Shown piece by piece: positions 7,557 through 15,953 of a DNA stretch of 64,000 bases (within the stretch, counting starts at the first letter, position 1; every line of letters begins with the position of its first letter). Below the pieces are notes generated by a model. It did no database searches. It saw only the letters and a program-made list of their open reading frames with translations, and had not been told where the DNA came from. Source of the DNA: Tolypothrix sp. NIES-4075 (lineage in GTDB: Bacteria; Cyanobacteriota; Cyanobacteriia; Cyanobacteriales; Nostocaceae); the NCBI RefSeq assembly GCF_002218085.1, contig NZ_BDUC01000006.1:186001-250000 (forward strand). Direction: 5' to 3'. The position numbers and the translations under genes are program-made.

Positions 7557-8144
7557 TTAAATCTCATAGTGCCAAATTTCTTCTTCTCGCAGCACAATTC
7601 GATGCAGACTTAGACGGTGAATAAAGCCTTCCTCTTCTAATTGCCTGAGAATACGAGTAATTGTCACGCGAGTTGAACCCAATAGTTCTGCAATGTCTTC
7701 ATGAGTCAGACGCATATCTATCAAACGTCCTTGTTCAACTTCACGACCAAATTTTTTAGATAACCATGTCAACAGTTTGATAAGCATGATATCAACTGTT
7801 TTATAGCCACGAACAATCATCAATTCTTCAGCTTGTTGGATGTGTGCCAGCAATACGTCTGCAATTTGATCCCATCCTTGGAAATCAAAGATTGCCGCTT
7901 GCACTTTGGTGAGACACTCCATCTGATACGGTTCGACTTTTGACAAAGCTTTGCCAACAATATCTCCCGATCCCCACACTCCCAAAGTGACGCTCGTACC
8001 GTCTTCGAGATAAGTAAATGTTCGTACAACGCCTGTTTCAATTTTCCACAGACCATGAATCTGTTGTGGCAACAAAGAGCGACGGGAAAAAGATTGAACA
8101 GTATTCTTACTTAAAGAATTTGGCGGGGCAGAGTATAAAGACAT
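7557..8144 (-). CDS. cysR: Crp/Fnr-family transcriptional regulator, CysR type
   Basis: A 195-residue regulator: an N-terminal cupin-like effector domain (LWKIETGVVRTFTYLEDG, TLGVWGSGDIVGKAL) and a C-terminal winged helix with the recognition segment LTHEDIAELLGSTRVTITRIL. No Fnr-type cysteine cluster is present. CysR of Synechococcus is a Crp-family activator of sulfate-uptake genes encoded within the sulfate-permease cluster; this gene is divergent from cysA with 74 bases between starts, which supports the same role. The start at 8144 is preferred over a start ten codons upstream at 8174 because the latter would run into the shared operator-like motif. Confidence 0.82.
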   Translation of the reverse strand: MSLYSAPPNSLSKNTVQSFSRRSLLPQQIHGLWKIETGVVRTFTYLEDGTSVTLGVWGSGDIVGKALSKVEPYQMECLTKVQAAIFDFQGWDQIADVLLAHIQQAEELMIVRGYKTVDIMLIKLLTWLSKKFGREVEQGRLIDMRLTHEDIAELLGSTRVTITRILRQLEEEGFIHRLSLHRIVLREEEIWHYEI

Positions 8145-8166
8145 TATTGCAAATAATCCTATTATT

Positions 8167-8186
8167 CGATACATTTACCGTAGTAT
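8167..8186 (+). promoter_or_regulatory. Candidate sulfur operator, copy 2, between cysR and cysA
   Basis: CGATACATTTACCGTAGTAT shares the ACCGTAGTAT half exactly with the copies at 5404 and 10281; the other half is weaker. It lies between the divergent starts of cysR and cysA, about 32 bases from the cysA ATG. Confidence 0.6.
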
Positions 8187-8218
8187 TAAAAATATATCAA
8201 TTTCTGGAAGGATTTCCT

Positions 8219-9229
8219 ATGGGGATAGCGGTTGAGAATGTTTCCAAGCACTATGGCTCATTCCATGCTGTGGATTCTGTAAGTTTGGAGTTTAAAACTG
8301 GCTCTCTGGTTGCGCTTTTGGGTCCGTCTGGTTCAGGAAAATCAACATTAATGCGGATGATTGCTGGACTAGAGACACCTAGTTCTGGTGAAATATGGAT
8401 AGTTGGTGAAAATGCCACTCACAAGCGGGTGCAAGAGCGTAATATTGGCTTTGTATTTCAGCATTATGCCTTATTTAAGCATTTGACGGTGCGGCAGAAC
8501 ATCGCTTTTGCCCTAGAACTCCGCAAAGCTCCCAAAAACAGGATAAAGGTGCGAGTAGAGGAACTTTTAGATTTAGTGCAGTTGAGTGGATTAGGCGATC
8601 GCTATCCCTCACAATTATCTGGGGGACAACGGCAAAGAGTAGCTTTAGCGCGTGCTTTAGCAGTTCAACCGCAAATTCTGCTGTTAGATGAACCCTTTGG
8701 TGCTTTAGATGCGAAAGTACGCAAAGATTTAAGAATGTGGTTGCGACATCTGCATGAAGATGTGCATGTAACAACAGTATTTGTCACCCACGACCAAGAA
8801 GAAGCAATGGAAGTTGCTGATGAAATTGTCGTCATGAATAAAGGTCGAGTCGAGCAAGTTGGTACACCAGCCGAGATTTACGACCACCCAGCAACACCAT
8901 TTGTCATGAGCTTTATTGGTCCAGTGAATATCTTATCTAGTAACTCTGGTATTCAAACAGGCAATCATTCTTTCACTGCGAGCGATCGCGTATTCTTGCG
9001 TCCTCATGACATTCTCATTCAACCCCAGAGAGTCGAAGATGCAACACCAGCCAAAGTTGACAACATAATTCATCTAGGTTGGGAAATTCGCATTGAGTTA
9101 ATTTTAGAGTCTGGGGAAAGAGTAAATGCTCACCTCAGCCGAGATCAATTCAATCAACTTCCACTCAAAGAAAATCAGCGAGTCTACGTTAAACCCAAGC
9201 AAGCAAGAGTTTTTCCGGCTTATGCATAG
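8219..9229 (+). CDS. cysA: Sulfate ABC transporter ATP-binding protein CysA
   Basis: ATPase that powers sulfate/thiosulfate import through CysTW. The 336 residues show Walker A GPSGSGKST, Q-loop (GFVFQHYALF), signature LSGGQRQRVALARAL, Walker B ILLLDEPFGALDA and the H-loop VFVTHDQEEAMEVADE, then a regulatory C-terminal extension from about residue 235. The ATG at 8219 is chosen because a GGAAGGA ribosome binding site ends six bases before it and the conserved protein starts there; the frame is open 67 codons further upstream, but that part overlaps cysR. It is separated from cysTW by about 6 kb. Confidence 0.94.
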   Translation: MGIAVENVSKHYGSFHAVDSVSLEFKTGSLVALLGPSGSGKSTLMRMIAGLETPSSGEIWIVGENATHKRVQERNIGFVFQHYALFKHLTVRQNIAFALELRKAPKNRIKVRVEELLDLVQLSGLGDRYPSQLSGGQRQRVALARALAVQPQILLLDEPFGALDAKVRKDLRMWLRHLHEDVHVTTVFVTHDQEEAMEVADEIVVMNKGRVEQVGTPAEIYDHPATPFVMSFIGPVNILSSNSGIQTGNHSFTASDRVFLRPHDILIQPQRVEDATPAKVDNIIHLGWEIRIELILESGERVNAHLSRDQFNQLPLKENQRVYVKPKQARVFPAYA

Positions 9230-9230
9230 A

Positions 9231-9360
9231 AAGAGTTAGTGGATAGTGGATAGTTGGTAGTGGATAGTGGTTAGTTGGTAGTGGATAGTTGGTAGTGGGT
9301 AGTGGATAGTGGTTAGCGCTCAAAGAATATCGACTAACAACCAACCACTAACAACCAACA
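9231..9360. repeat. STRR block between cysA and cysE
   Basis: Repeats of TAGTGGATAGTTGGTAG on the left and CCAACCACTAACAACCAAC on the right form an imperfect inverted repeat in the space between the convergent ends of cysA and cysE, a likely place for a bidirectional transcription stop. Confidence 0.65.
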
Positions 9361-9363
9361 AAG

Positions 9364-10089
9364 CTAAATTCCCGCACCATCAAGAAAATCTTCGATTACC
9401 GAATCTGTATTGCACTCACCGTTATGGGTTTGTCCGTTATCTACTTGGATGACGGACATATGTAACTCAGTTTCCATCTGGACAACTTGTTTCTCTAGAG
9501 TCTTGACTCGTTCAAATAAAGCGCGTATTACCTCGGCTTCCACATCCCGGACTTTATCATGAGCCAAAGCATTAACACTTGTGTTGTCTTGACGAGTTAC
9601 ACGTCCGGGAATTCCGACTACAGTCGTGTTACTGGGCACATCGCGCAGTACCACCGAACCGGCGCCGATGCGGACATTATCGCCGATTTGAATGTTGCCT
9701 AATACCTTTGCCCCTGCGCCGACAACCACATTATTACCCAAAGTGGGATGGCGCTTGCCGCTTTGTTTCCCGGTACCGCCGAGGGTAGCACCTTGATAAA
9801 TTAGGGCATTGTCGCCGATAATCGCTGTTTCGCCAATCACTACTCCCATACCGTGGTCAATAAAAACACCCTTGCCAATCGTTGCTCCTGGGTGAATTTC
9901 AATTCCGGTAAAAAACCTACTGAGATGGGAAATAAACCGAGGTATAAACGGCATTCCTGTTTTATACAGCCGATGTGCGAGTCGATGAAGCACTATAGCT
10001 TGAAGTCCGGGATAGCAAAACAACACTTCCAGCCAGTTACGGGCAGCTGGATCGCGCTCAGAAATCGTTCGCAAATCAGTTAGTAGCAT
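9364..10089 (-). CDS. cysE: Serine O-acetyltransferase
   Basis: Makes O-acetylserine from serine and acetyl-CoA, the carbon acceptor for sulfide in cysteine synthesis. The 241 residues have a short helical N-terminus (RDPAARNWLEVLFCYPGLQA), the left-handed beta-helix hexapeptide region (FFTGIEIHPGATIGKG ... GDNALIYQGATLGG) with catalytic DHG in FIDHGMGVVIGE, and a C-terminal coiled coil beyond residue 165 that is longer than in the short bacterial EpsC type. It points away from the Rrf2 regulator gene, sharing a 210-base spacer with two operator-like motifs. Confidence 0.93.
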   Translation of the reverse strand: MLLTDLRTISERDPAARNWLEVLFCYPGLQAIVLHRLAHRLYKTGMPFIPRFISHLSRFFTGIEIHPGATIGKGVFIDHGMGVVIGETAIIGDNALIYQGATLGGTGKQSGKRHPTLGNNVVVGAGAKVLGNIQIGDNVRIGAGSVVLRDVPSNTTVVGIPGRVTRQDNTSVNALAHDKVRDVEAEVIRALFERVKTLEKQVVQMETELHMSVIQVDNGQTHNGECNTDSVIEDFLDGAGI

Positions 10090-10172
10090 AAGGAAGTTTG
10101 GTTCTTTGTTGCTAAAGGAGACAAAATCAAATACCTAAATAATTAATTCCCAAGATAGGAATTATGATGGAT

Positions 10173-10192
10173 AATCTACGGTAAGTTGATAG
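10173..10192 (-). promoter_or_regulatory. Candidate sulfur operator, copy 3, upstream of cysE
   Basis: Reading on the minus strand this is CTATCAACTTACCGTAGATT, matching the copies at 5404 and 37668 in the CTATC and TTACCGTAG parts. It lies about 85 bases before the cysE start and points toward cysE. Confidence 0.6.
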
Positions 10193-10280
10193 ATTAGAGG
10201 TATTTCAGTTAGTGATAATTCGGATGCTATCACATCCGTTAGTTTGAGGAAAATTAAGATCGCTGCTATATACCTCAAAT

Positions 10281-10300
10281 CTATCGAAAAACCGTAGTAT
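10281..10300 (+). promoter_or_regulatory. Candidate sulfur operator, copy 4, upstream of the Rrf2 gene
   Basis: CTATCGAAAAACCGTAGTAT, identical to copy 1 in CTATCG and ACCGTAGTAT. It ends one base before the first possible start codon of the Rrf2-type regulator, an arrangement expected for autoregulation. Confidence 0.62.
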
Positions 10301-10301
10301 A

Positions 10302-10769
10302 TTGAGTAGAGACTTGAATAGCCCAAATTACGCTCTTTTGGATCTGTCTTCTAAAGTCGAATATGCTTTGCTAGCACTTTTAGAACTGGCAAGCCATCAC
10401 GATAAAAAAGTTCCTCTGACGATGAGCGAGATTGTTGCCAAGCAACCGATTCCAGAACGCTATTTAGAGCAAATTCTTACGAGCTTGCGACGTGCGGGTG
10501 TGGTTAAGAGTCAACGCGGTTCTAGGGGAGGCTTTCTTTTAGTCCGTGAACCTTGGCAAATTACCTTGCTAGAAATTGTCACTTTGGTGGAAGGCGATCG
10601 CAAACCAAAAGAAAGCTCTGAAGCTCCTACTCTAGAAAAGAATCTGGTACAAGACATTTGGCTACAAGCTAACAATGCTGTGGTTGAAGTTTTGAGGAGC
10701 TATACACTGCAAGACATGTGTCAAGAAAGAGATCAAAGGACACAGCAGAATCCGATGTATTACATTTAG
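10302..10769 (+). CDS. Rrf2-family transcriptional regulator
   Basis: Up to 155 residues with the Rrf2 winged helix: LSSKVEYALLALLELA, then the helix region IVAKQPIPERYLEQILTSLRRAG and the wing VKSQRGSRGGFLLVREPWQIT. The three cysteines that bind an iron-sulfur cluster in IscR and NsrR are absent, as in the cysteine-metabolism repressor CymR, which senses O-acetylserine through CysK. Its location divergent from cysE and the motif at its start suggest control of cysteine and sulfate genes (inference). The start is unsure: TTG at 10302 or a later TTG near 10340 just before the conserved LSSKVEYALL. Confidence 0.85.
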   Translation: MSRDLNSPNYALLDLSSKVEYALLALLELASHHDKKVPLTMSEIVAKQPIPERYLEQILTSLRRAGVVKSQRGSRGGFLLVREPWQITLLEIVTLVEGDRKPKESSEAPTLEKNLVQDIWLQANNAVVEVLRSYTLQDMCQERDQRTQQNPMYYI

Positions 10770-11180
10770 CAATTGAAGAATACTCATATGTGGATTGCGC
10801 TCATATACGAGCGAGTTAATCGGACGGACTCGTGCTTGTTCAGTTGAAAAAGATTCCCCAATCCAAAGCGTAAAGCGCTTTCTTGTCGTCAAGCTTATTC
10901 TGGGTAACACCGGAACTGCTTTATTCTATGGTGGCACAGGGCTACCATCTTATTCTAACAATACCTGATACGATGAGCAAAGACGCGCTCTGTGTCAGCC
11001 AGTCGTCCTTTAGCCACATATGAAAGATTGCCCTTATAGAATTTCTACTTATTCAGCTTTATATGCAGCAATCCTTGTGGCAAAGCATGAAAGAAAGTGC
11101 GATCGCCTAATTGTGATGACACACTACTAGCTTTGTTCCAACTTGTGTCTAAATTAATTTATGAAAATTTAATTTTTTCC
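10770..11180. other. 410-base intergenic region, nothing recognised
   Basis: Convergent space between the Rrf2 gene and a minus-strand transporter. No gene, RNA or repeat was recognised apart from short palindromes such as AAAGCGTAAAGCGCTTT near 10865. Confidence 0.4.
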
Positions 11181-11873
11181 TTATACCTTGTCAATAGAAT
11201 CCACGTCCTTTTTCACCAAAACAGTCAAACACATACAACTAAGAATTAATTTAATTAGACTTAACGCTTCACTTTTCAACACAATAAAAGCACCTAAACC
11301 CATCAACACAAAAGGTACAAGATAACTACCATAGCGAGTTATCAGTTCAGCTATTGTCCTCTGATGAGTTAATTTTTCTGCCACATAGCACCAAACAGCT
11401 AAAAGTGCAAAAAATATAATAATAATTATTAAGAAGCTGACAAAAGCGCTGTTAGCAAACAAAGGCACATAAACACTAATATTGTCACTACCATTAGCAA
11501 TAGTCACAGCCGCTACACTATAAGTTTGGGGAGCAAAAAAACTAGTAACATTCAAATCATCAAATTCTTCTATTTTCGCCTTCTCTTGGGTCGATTCATC
11601 TTCAGAATTAACCAAACTACTAATACCTATTGCCATTGGCATCAAACCTAGTAATCCAATCCAGTGTGGCGATAAAATCAACCCCCCAAAGAAACCCGGA
11701 AGACTAAAAATTACCAACACCGTAAAACCTAAATACTGACCAACAACAACATGACGACGGCGAAAACTAGCATTCACCTGTGAAAAAAACAGTAACAAAA
11801 TCACAATATCATCAATATTAGTAGCAGTAAACGCCGTAACCCCAGTACCAATTGCAGCAACTAACTCACTCAT
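11181..11873 (-). CDS. CadD-family transporter, copy 1
   Basis: A 230-residue membrane protein of the cadmium-resistance transporter family: NIDDIVILLLFFSQVN near residue 20, HVVVGQYLGF, LPGFFGGL, IGLLGLMPMAIG and TIANGSDNISVYVPLF. About five to six membrane segments. The acidic pair in NIDD and the Asp in GSDN lie inside membrane helices and are probably in the transport path (inference). It is divergent from a paralogue at 11983, and two further paralogues lie at 17072 and 17822. The founder CadD exports cadmium in Staphylococcus; the true substrate here, next to sulfur genes, is not known. Confidence 0.85.
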   Translation of the reverse strand: MSELVAAIGTGVTAFTATNIDDIVILLLFFSQVNASFRRRHVVVGQYLGFTVLVIFSLPGFFGGLILSPHWIGLLGLMPMAIGISSLVNSEDESTQEKAKIEEFDDLNVTSFFAPQTYSVAAVTIANGSDNISVYVPLFANSAFVSFLIIIIIFFALLAVWCYVAEKLTHQRTIAELITRYGSYLVPFVLMGLGAFIVLKSEALSLIKLILSCMCLTVLVKKDVDSIDKV

Positions 11874-11982
11874 TCTTCTCTTACTCTTTCTTCGCGCTCT
11901 TCGCGTCTTTGCGGTAGCCTACGGCAACGCCAAGGGCGAACGTTTAATTTACTATATAAATAATAATTTCCGACAATCCAGC

Positions 11983-12645
11983 ATGAACAAGCTTGAGACA
12001 GCTTTCATAGAAGGAATAATCGCCTTCTTCTTTACTAATATCGATGACATCATAATCCTGCTGCTATTTTTTTCACAGATAAATGCTAACTTTCGTCGCC
12101 GACATATCTTTTTTGGTCAGTACCTGGGTTTTACAGCCATCATCATCGCTAGCTTACCAGGATTTTTCGGTGGCTTGGTAGTGCGGCGAGAATTAATTGG
12201 ATTACTCGGAATACTACCAATAGTAATTGGTCTTAAGCAACTGCTAAATCGCGAAGAAGAAACAACAGAAGTTCAGACAGTAACCAGTGATTTTAAGCAG
12301 TCCTCACACAGAAACCCCATAGTATCTTTTGTATTGAGTCTTTTGCATCCTAATACATATAAAGTAGCCGCAGTAACGATCGCCAATGGTGGTGATAATA
12401 TCAGTATTTATATTCCCTTATTCGCCGGTCATAGTTTTGCCAGTCTGGGAGTGATTTTGAGTGTATTTTTTGTCATGGTAGCGGTTTGGTGCTTTATTGC
12501 TTACCTATTAACCCTTCAACCTACGATTGCTGATATTTTAACTCGCTACGGTAACATTCTTGTCCCCTATGCCTTAATTGCTTTAGGACTTTTCATCATG
12601 TATGAAAGAGGTACATTCAACTTACTACCGTGGGTCAAAGCCTAA
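11983..12645 (+). CDS. CadD-family transporter, copy 2
   Basis: A 220-residue paralogue of the divergent gene at 11181, with the same landmarks: NIDDIIILLLFFSQIN, RRRHIFFGQYLGF, LPGFFGGLVV, IANGGDNISIYIPLF and a C-terminal helix (YALIALGLFIMYE). The two copies are closest to each other in the NIDD and GQYLGF segments, so a local duplication with inversion is likely. Between them lies about 110 bases containing the dispersed GCGCTCTTCGCGTCTTTGCG sequence. Confidence 0.85.
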   Translation: MNKLETAFIEGIIAFFFTNIDDIIILLLFFSQINANFRRRHIFFGQYLGFTAIIIASLPGFFGGLVVRRELIGLLGILPIVIGLKQLLNREEETTEVQTVTSDFKQSSHRNPIVSFVLSLLHPNTYKVAAVTIANGGDNISIYIPLFAGHSFASLGVILSVFFVMVAVWCFIAYLLTLQPTIADILTRYGNILVPYALIALGLFIMYERGTFNLLPWVKA

Positions 12646-12659
12646 CAAATTTTCGATTG

Positions 12660-12720
12660 CTAATAGAAGAATTGTTTTTTCCATTACCCATTACCGATTA
12701 CCCATTACCACTATCCATTA
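12660..12720. repeat. STRR between convergent genes
   Basis: CCATTACCCATTACC runs, the complement of the GGTAATGGG family found at the window start, fill the gap between the CadD gene and the minus-strand TSUP gene. Confidence 0.6.
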
Positions 12721-13515
12721 CGCTTGATAAACTAACTTCCAACTAACCATCATCAATATTGTGTAAATGATAAACCGCAGTGGGCGTTGAGGCGCGATTT
12801 GACAGATTTTAGCACCTAGTAATACTCCTGGAACTGAGCCTATCCAAATCGGTATTACCAGACTCCAATTAACTGTTCCCAAAGTGAGGTGTCCGAGGGA
12901 GGTAAAAAATAATAAAATCGCGGCTTGTGAAATGTCTGTACCCACCAATTTACGAGCATCAAGACGGAAAAAGCCAATCAATACTAGTGCAAACATTGAA
13001 CCGGAAGAAACACTACTTAAACCGACCAAACAGCCTAAAACTGCTCCTATTGTCATCGTCAAAAAACGACCCAAGTTAGTTTTTAAGTCAAACTTTGGCA
13101 GTTCGGGTAGCGTAAACTTGGGGAAAAAGGTAAAAAGTAGCAATTGTACGAGTGCTAAGACTGTAACTAACAGAATCATCACCCCAAGCAAGCGCAGCAG
13201 AATATAATCCAGGCTAGATCCACCATTACGCTTAATTAGGTGTAAAATCCCCACCCCAAAGAGCGATCCTGGGACACTTCCGAATGCCAGCCATTTGACA
13301 ACTTGCATGTCAAGGGTTTTCTGTTGATAGTGCTTGACACTGCCAACAATCTTCATTAGTGTGGCAGCAACAACATCAGAACTAACAGCCACCGAAGGGG
13401 GAACTTGGAATATAAAAATCAACATTGGGGTGATGAGAGATGCTCCCCCAATTCCTGTCAAACCAACGATGATGCCAACGCCGAAGCTTAACAGTGGTAG
13501 TAATAAATAGTTCAT
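12718..13515 (-). CDS. TSUP (TauE/SafE) family sulfite exporter-like permease
   Basis: A 265-residue membrane protein with the duplicated four-helix TSUP design: the first repeat has GVGIIVGLTGIGGASLITPML and the second has GAVLGCLVGLSSVSSGSMFALV followed by GTDISQAAILLF. TSUP proteins move sulfite, sulfonates, sulfoacetate or related organic anions, so this fits the sulfur context, but the substrate is not known. The ATG at 13515 is used; a TTG four codons earlier is possible. Confidence 0.86.
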   Translation of the reverse strand: MNYLLLPLLSFGVGIIVGLTGIGGASLITPMLIFIFQVPPSVAVSSDVVAATLMKIVGSVKHYQQKTLDMQVVKWLAFGSVPGSLFGVGILHLIKRNGGSSLDYILLRLLGVMILLVTVLALVQLLLFTFFPKFTLPELPKFDLKTNLGRFLTMTIGAVLGCLVGLSSVSSGSMFALVLIGFFRLDARKLVGTDISQAAILLFFTSLGHLTLGTVNWSLVIPIWIGSVPGVLLGAKICQIAPQRPLRFIIYTILMMVSWKLVYQA

Positions 13516-13527
13516 ACTCCTATCCAA

Positions 13528-14020
13528 AATGGGGGGTTTTCAACTGTACTAATGCAGACAGCACAAATTTTCGTGTTTCTAATTGGATGAGAAACACAAA
13601 GGTTATTTAGCGAAGGCTTTGGGGATTTAAGATCCTAACCAAAAAAGCCGTTGGAGTGAGTTTTTTCAGGGCGATCGCACTTTTCCCTTCTTGAGCAGGT
13701 CGTAACTGCCGATGGGACGCTTCTCCTGCTAAACTTAACTGCTTCCTTCTTTTTCTCGCATTTTACATGTAAAACACTAAAAGCCGAGTGACTTACCGTA
13801 TTTTAATCATAATCATAAGCAAACGTCTAGTCTACTGTGTTGTAGATTACCCAATTACATCAATGAAATATCGTGTTCAACTAGATATCCGCAGGGGTGT
13901 AGTAACAAAAACTACTTAATTAGTTATTGGTAATGGAGTGTTACCTAATTCGGAGAGAAGGCTCCCGCCATACTGTACATAGGAAAGCGGTGAGATGAAT
14001 CGACGGTCAAAAACGCTCTG
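13528..14020. other. Intergenic region between TSUP gene and tnpB relic
   Basis: About 500 bases with no gene recognised. It holds a single HIP1 site, and ACTTACCGTATTTT near 13791 that only partly matches the sulfur motif. Confidence 0.4.
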
Positions 14021-14226
14021 GCTCCCCAATCAATTTTCTGCCTAGAAAAAGCATTAAGTACGGTGGGTCACATCGGAACTAACGCCTCTGGAGAGAACGA
14101 CCTCTGCTTGGGTGATGAAAATCCTCCAAGTAAGCCGACTCGTGGAAAGAGGAAGCCCAAAGAGTAATATGAGTGAAACCTGAGCTAACCTGGAGTACCA
14201 GGTATAGCGGCGGGAGGATGTCAAGT
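14021..14226 (+). pseudogene. Relic of an IS200/IS605-type tnpB 3' end
   Basis: The frame ending at the TAA at 14165 reads LEKALSTVGHIGTNASGE and continues to a basic KPTRGKRKPKE tail, the pattern of cyanobacterial TnpB C-termini (LEKAL.TVGHTGTNA.GE). Directly after it GAAGCCC at 14152 and GGGAGGATGTCA at 14213 bracket hairpin-forming sequence including ACCTGG-AGTA-CCAGGT, the arrangement of the transposon right end from which the TnpB guide RNA is made. The upstream part of tnpB is missing, so this is a fragment. Recognition is from memory of the family pattern. Confidence 0.55.
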
Positions 14227-14352
14227 TATGTATAAATTTAGAGATACTTTTAAAATTAATGTAATCAAATGCAATGCAAAAAATCCAAGTGCAGCATGAT
14301 GACTTGAATCGCATCTTAGAATTGTTTACCTCAGTCCAAGGGCATATTTAAT

Positions 14353-15114
14353 ATGGAAAAATTAGAAAACGTCAAAAGCGATCGCCAACAACAAAAGTCC
14401 CCTTTGAGCTTTATCAAAAAACTGTTGATTGCTCGTTGGCGTGAATTGCTAATTTTATTTATCGGGGTTTATTTACCTTTGCAAATCTTTGGATTACTTG
14501 CCTTAGAAGTATGGCAACATGAAGGTGGGTTTCCGTGGGATGTGCCGATATTGATAGCAATTCACAAAACAGCACAGCCACAGTTAGATATTTTTGCACT
14601 GTCACTAACTAAGTTTGGGTCGTTTTGGACAGCAATACCAATTTTTAGTACGATCGCACTCGTGTTATTGTTAATGAAGCGTTGGCGATCGCTAGCTTAT
14701 GTACTCCTGAGCGCATTGGGAAGCGCGTTCATCAACCGCACAGCTAAGGAATTCATGCATAGAGTGCGTCCTGACTTGTGGGAATCAAGCGCTCATGAAC
14801 TCAGTTATGCCTTTCCTAGCGGTCATGCAATGACGAGTATGACGCTGGTTGCAGTTTTGGTAGTTTTGGCTTGGAATAGCAACTTGCGTTGGTTAGTTTT
14901 GATTTTCGGTAGTTTATTCGTCGTTGCGATCGGCTGGACGCGACTTTACCTTGGCGTTCACTTTCCTAGTGATATTCTTGCAGGATGGATGGTTGCATTA
15001 GCCTGGGCAATTGGGGTAAATCTGATTATCAAACCGCATTTGACTAAAGCAAGCAATGTAAATGAACAACCAGTAGAGGAAACGTCATTACTTCCGGAAG
15101 AAACACAGTTATAG
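14353..15114 (+). CDS. PAP2-family membrane phosphatase
   Basis: A 253-residue integral membrane phosphatase of the type 2 phosphatidic acid phosphatase family, acting on lipid or isoprenyl phosphates at the membrane. The three active-site motifs are clear: KEFMHRVRPDL near residue 130, YAFPSGHAMT near 153 with the catalytic-region histidine, and RLYLGVHFPSD near 197 with the nucleophilic histidine. Six membrane segments. The hydrophilic Glu-rich tail is variable. The substrate (phosphatidate or undecaprenyl diphosphate) cannot be told from sequence. Confidence 0.9.
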   Translation: MEKLENVKSDRQQQKSPLSFIKKLLIARWRELLILFIGVYLPLQIFGLLALEVWQHEGGFPWDVPILIAIHKTAQPQLDIFALSLTKFGSFWTAIPIFSTIALVLLLMKRWRSLAYVLLSALGSAFINRTAKEFMHRVRPDLWESSAHELSYAFPSGHAMTSMTLVAVLVVLAWNSNLRWLVLIFGSLFVVAIGWTRLYLGVHFPSDILAGWMVALAWAIGVNLIIKPHLTKASNVNEQPVEETSLLPEETQL

Positions 15115-15299
15115 GGATAGTAGGAGCGTTATTAATTGTTGGTTGATAGTTGGAGCATTGATAAGTAAGTGGGCGAAATTAAACGTAAAATACTCTCCTA
15201 GTTCGTAGTGAGCGGTTTACCGCTCGTCGCTCTTGGATTTTAACGGCTTCAGCCGTTACTACGTTTATCCACTACCCACTATCCACTATCCCTTATCCC
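15115..15299. repeat. Dispersed palindromes and STRR between convergent genes
   Basis: Contains GAGCGG-TTTA-CCGCTC at 15210-15225 and AACGGCTTCAGCCGTT at 15241-15256, bounded by CGTAGTGAG and ACTACG. Close relatives lie at 37420-37480, 40280 and 55475-55525. STRR (CCACTACCCACTATCC) follows. They sit between convergent genes and could stop transcription from both sides. Confidence 0.6.
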
Positions 15300-15953
15300 T
15301 CAACCCTTATTAGTAGGTGCGTTGGTTACTCGTGCATCTACAATCGCTTGGGACACATTCGGGATAAACCAGTTGACTTCACCTGGTTTCAAGACTTGAA
15401 TACCAGCTTGATTGAATTCAATTGCCCCGGTATCTGCATTTGTCTTCAATACTAAGTTAGTTCCATTGGGAACCTTGATGACAACACCACCAGTCAAGTC
15501 TTGATTTTGTCCACCAGGAGTGAGGGCAACAGCTTTGATATCGCTGGGGAGAAAAACTCCTTTGCAATCCCATTTATCTTTTGTTGTCTTACCATCAGCC
15601 AAAAAATACAGTGAAGCTCCCAAGGAGTATTCATCATCGTCCAGATTTGGTTCTGGTCCATAGACAGCTAAAGTTTTTCCTGTCTCATTACGACATTGCC
15701 CCCAGTTAATGCCTGACTCAAAGGCATATTTTTGAAACTCTAATTCATTGAGTTTCTTATCAATTTCCTCAGTTGTGAAACCTTCTACAGCCGCATGTGT
15801 TTCTTTAAGAGTCTGCAACTTATTAATCTCTTTAGTTAGTGCGATGTAGTCAGGATTTTTGGTAAAACTTGGCGCATCTGCGAATGAAGGTGGAGCAAAC
15901 ATCAGATTTGCTAGCAATAGCGCCACCATCAAAATATATTTGAAATTTTTCAT
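15300..15953 (-). CDS. Secreted protein of unknown function
   Basis: A 217-residue protein with a clear signal peptide (MKNFKYILMVALLLANLMFA, cleavage expected near residues 25-27 at SFADA). The mature part begins with a short helical coiled region (residues 35-70, YIALTKEINKLQTLKETHAA) and then a beta-rich domain with WGQCRNETGKTLAVYGPE, WDCKGVFLPS and GGVVIKVPNGT. No family was recognised. Two cysteines (in GQCRN and WDCKG) could form a disulfide in the periplasm. Confidence 0.7.
   Translation of the reverse strand: MKNFKYILMVALLLANLMFAPPSFADAPSFTKNPDYIALTKEINKLQTLKETHAAVEGFTTEEIDKKLNELEFQKYAFESGINWGQCRNETGKTLAVYGPEPNLDDDEYSLGASLYFLADGKTTKDKWDCKGVFLPSDIKAVALTPGGQNQDLTGGVVIKVPNGTNLVLKTNADTGAIEFNQAGIQVLKPGEVNWFIPNVSQAIVDARVTNAPTNKG

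Noticed and set aside
8018..8218. N-terminal extension of CysA by 67 residues
   Set aside because: It overlaps cysR and the operator, has no family similarity, and the ATG at 8219 has a good ribosome binding site.
13780..13800. ACTTACCGTATTTT as a sixth sulfur operator
   Set aside because: Lacks the CTATC half and the AG after CCGT, and lies over 260 bases from the TSUP start.
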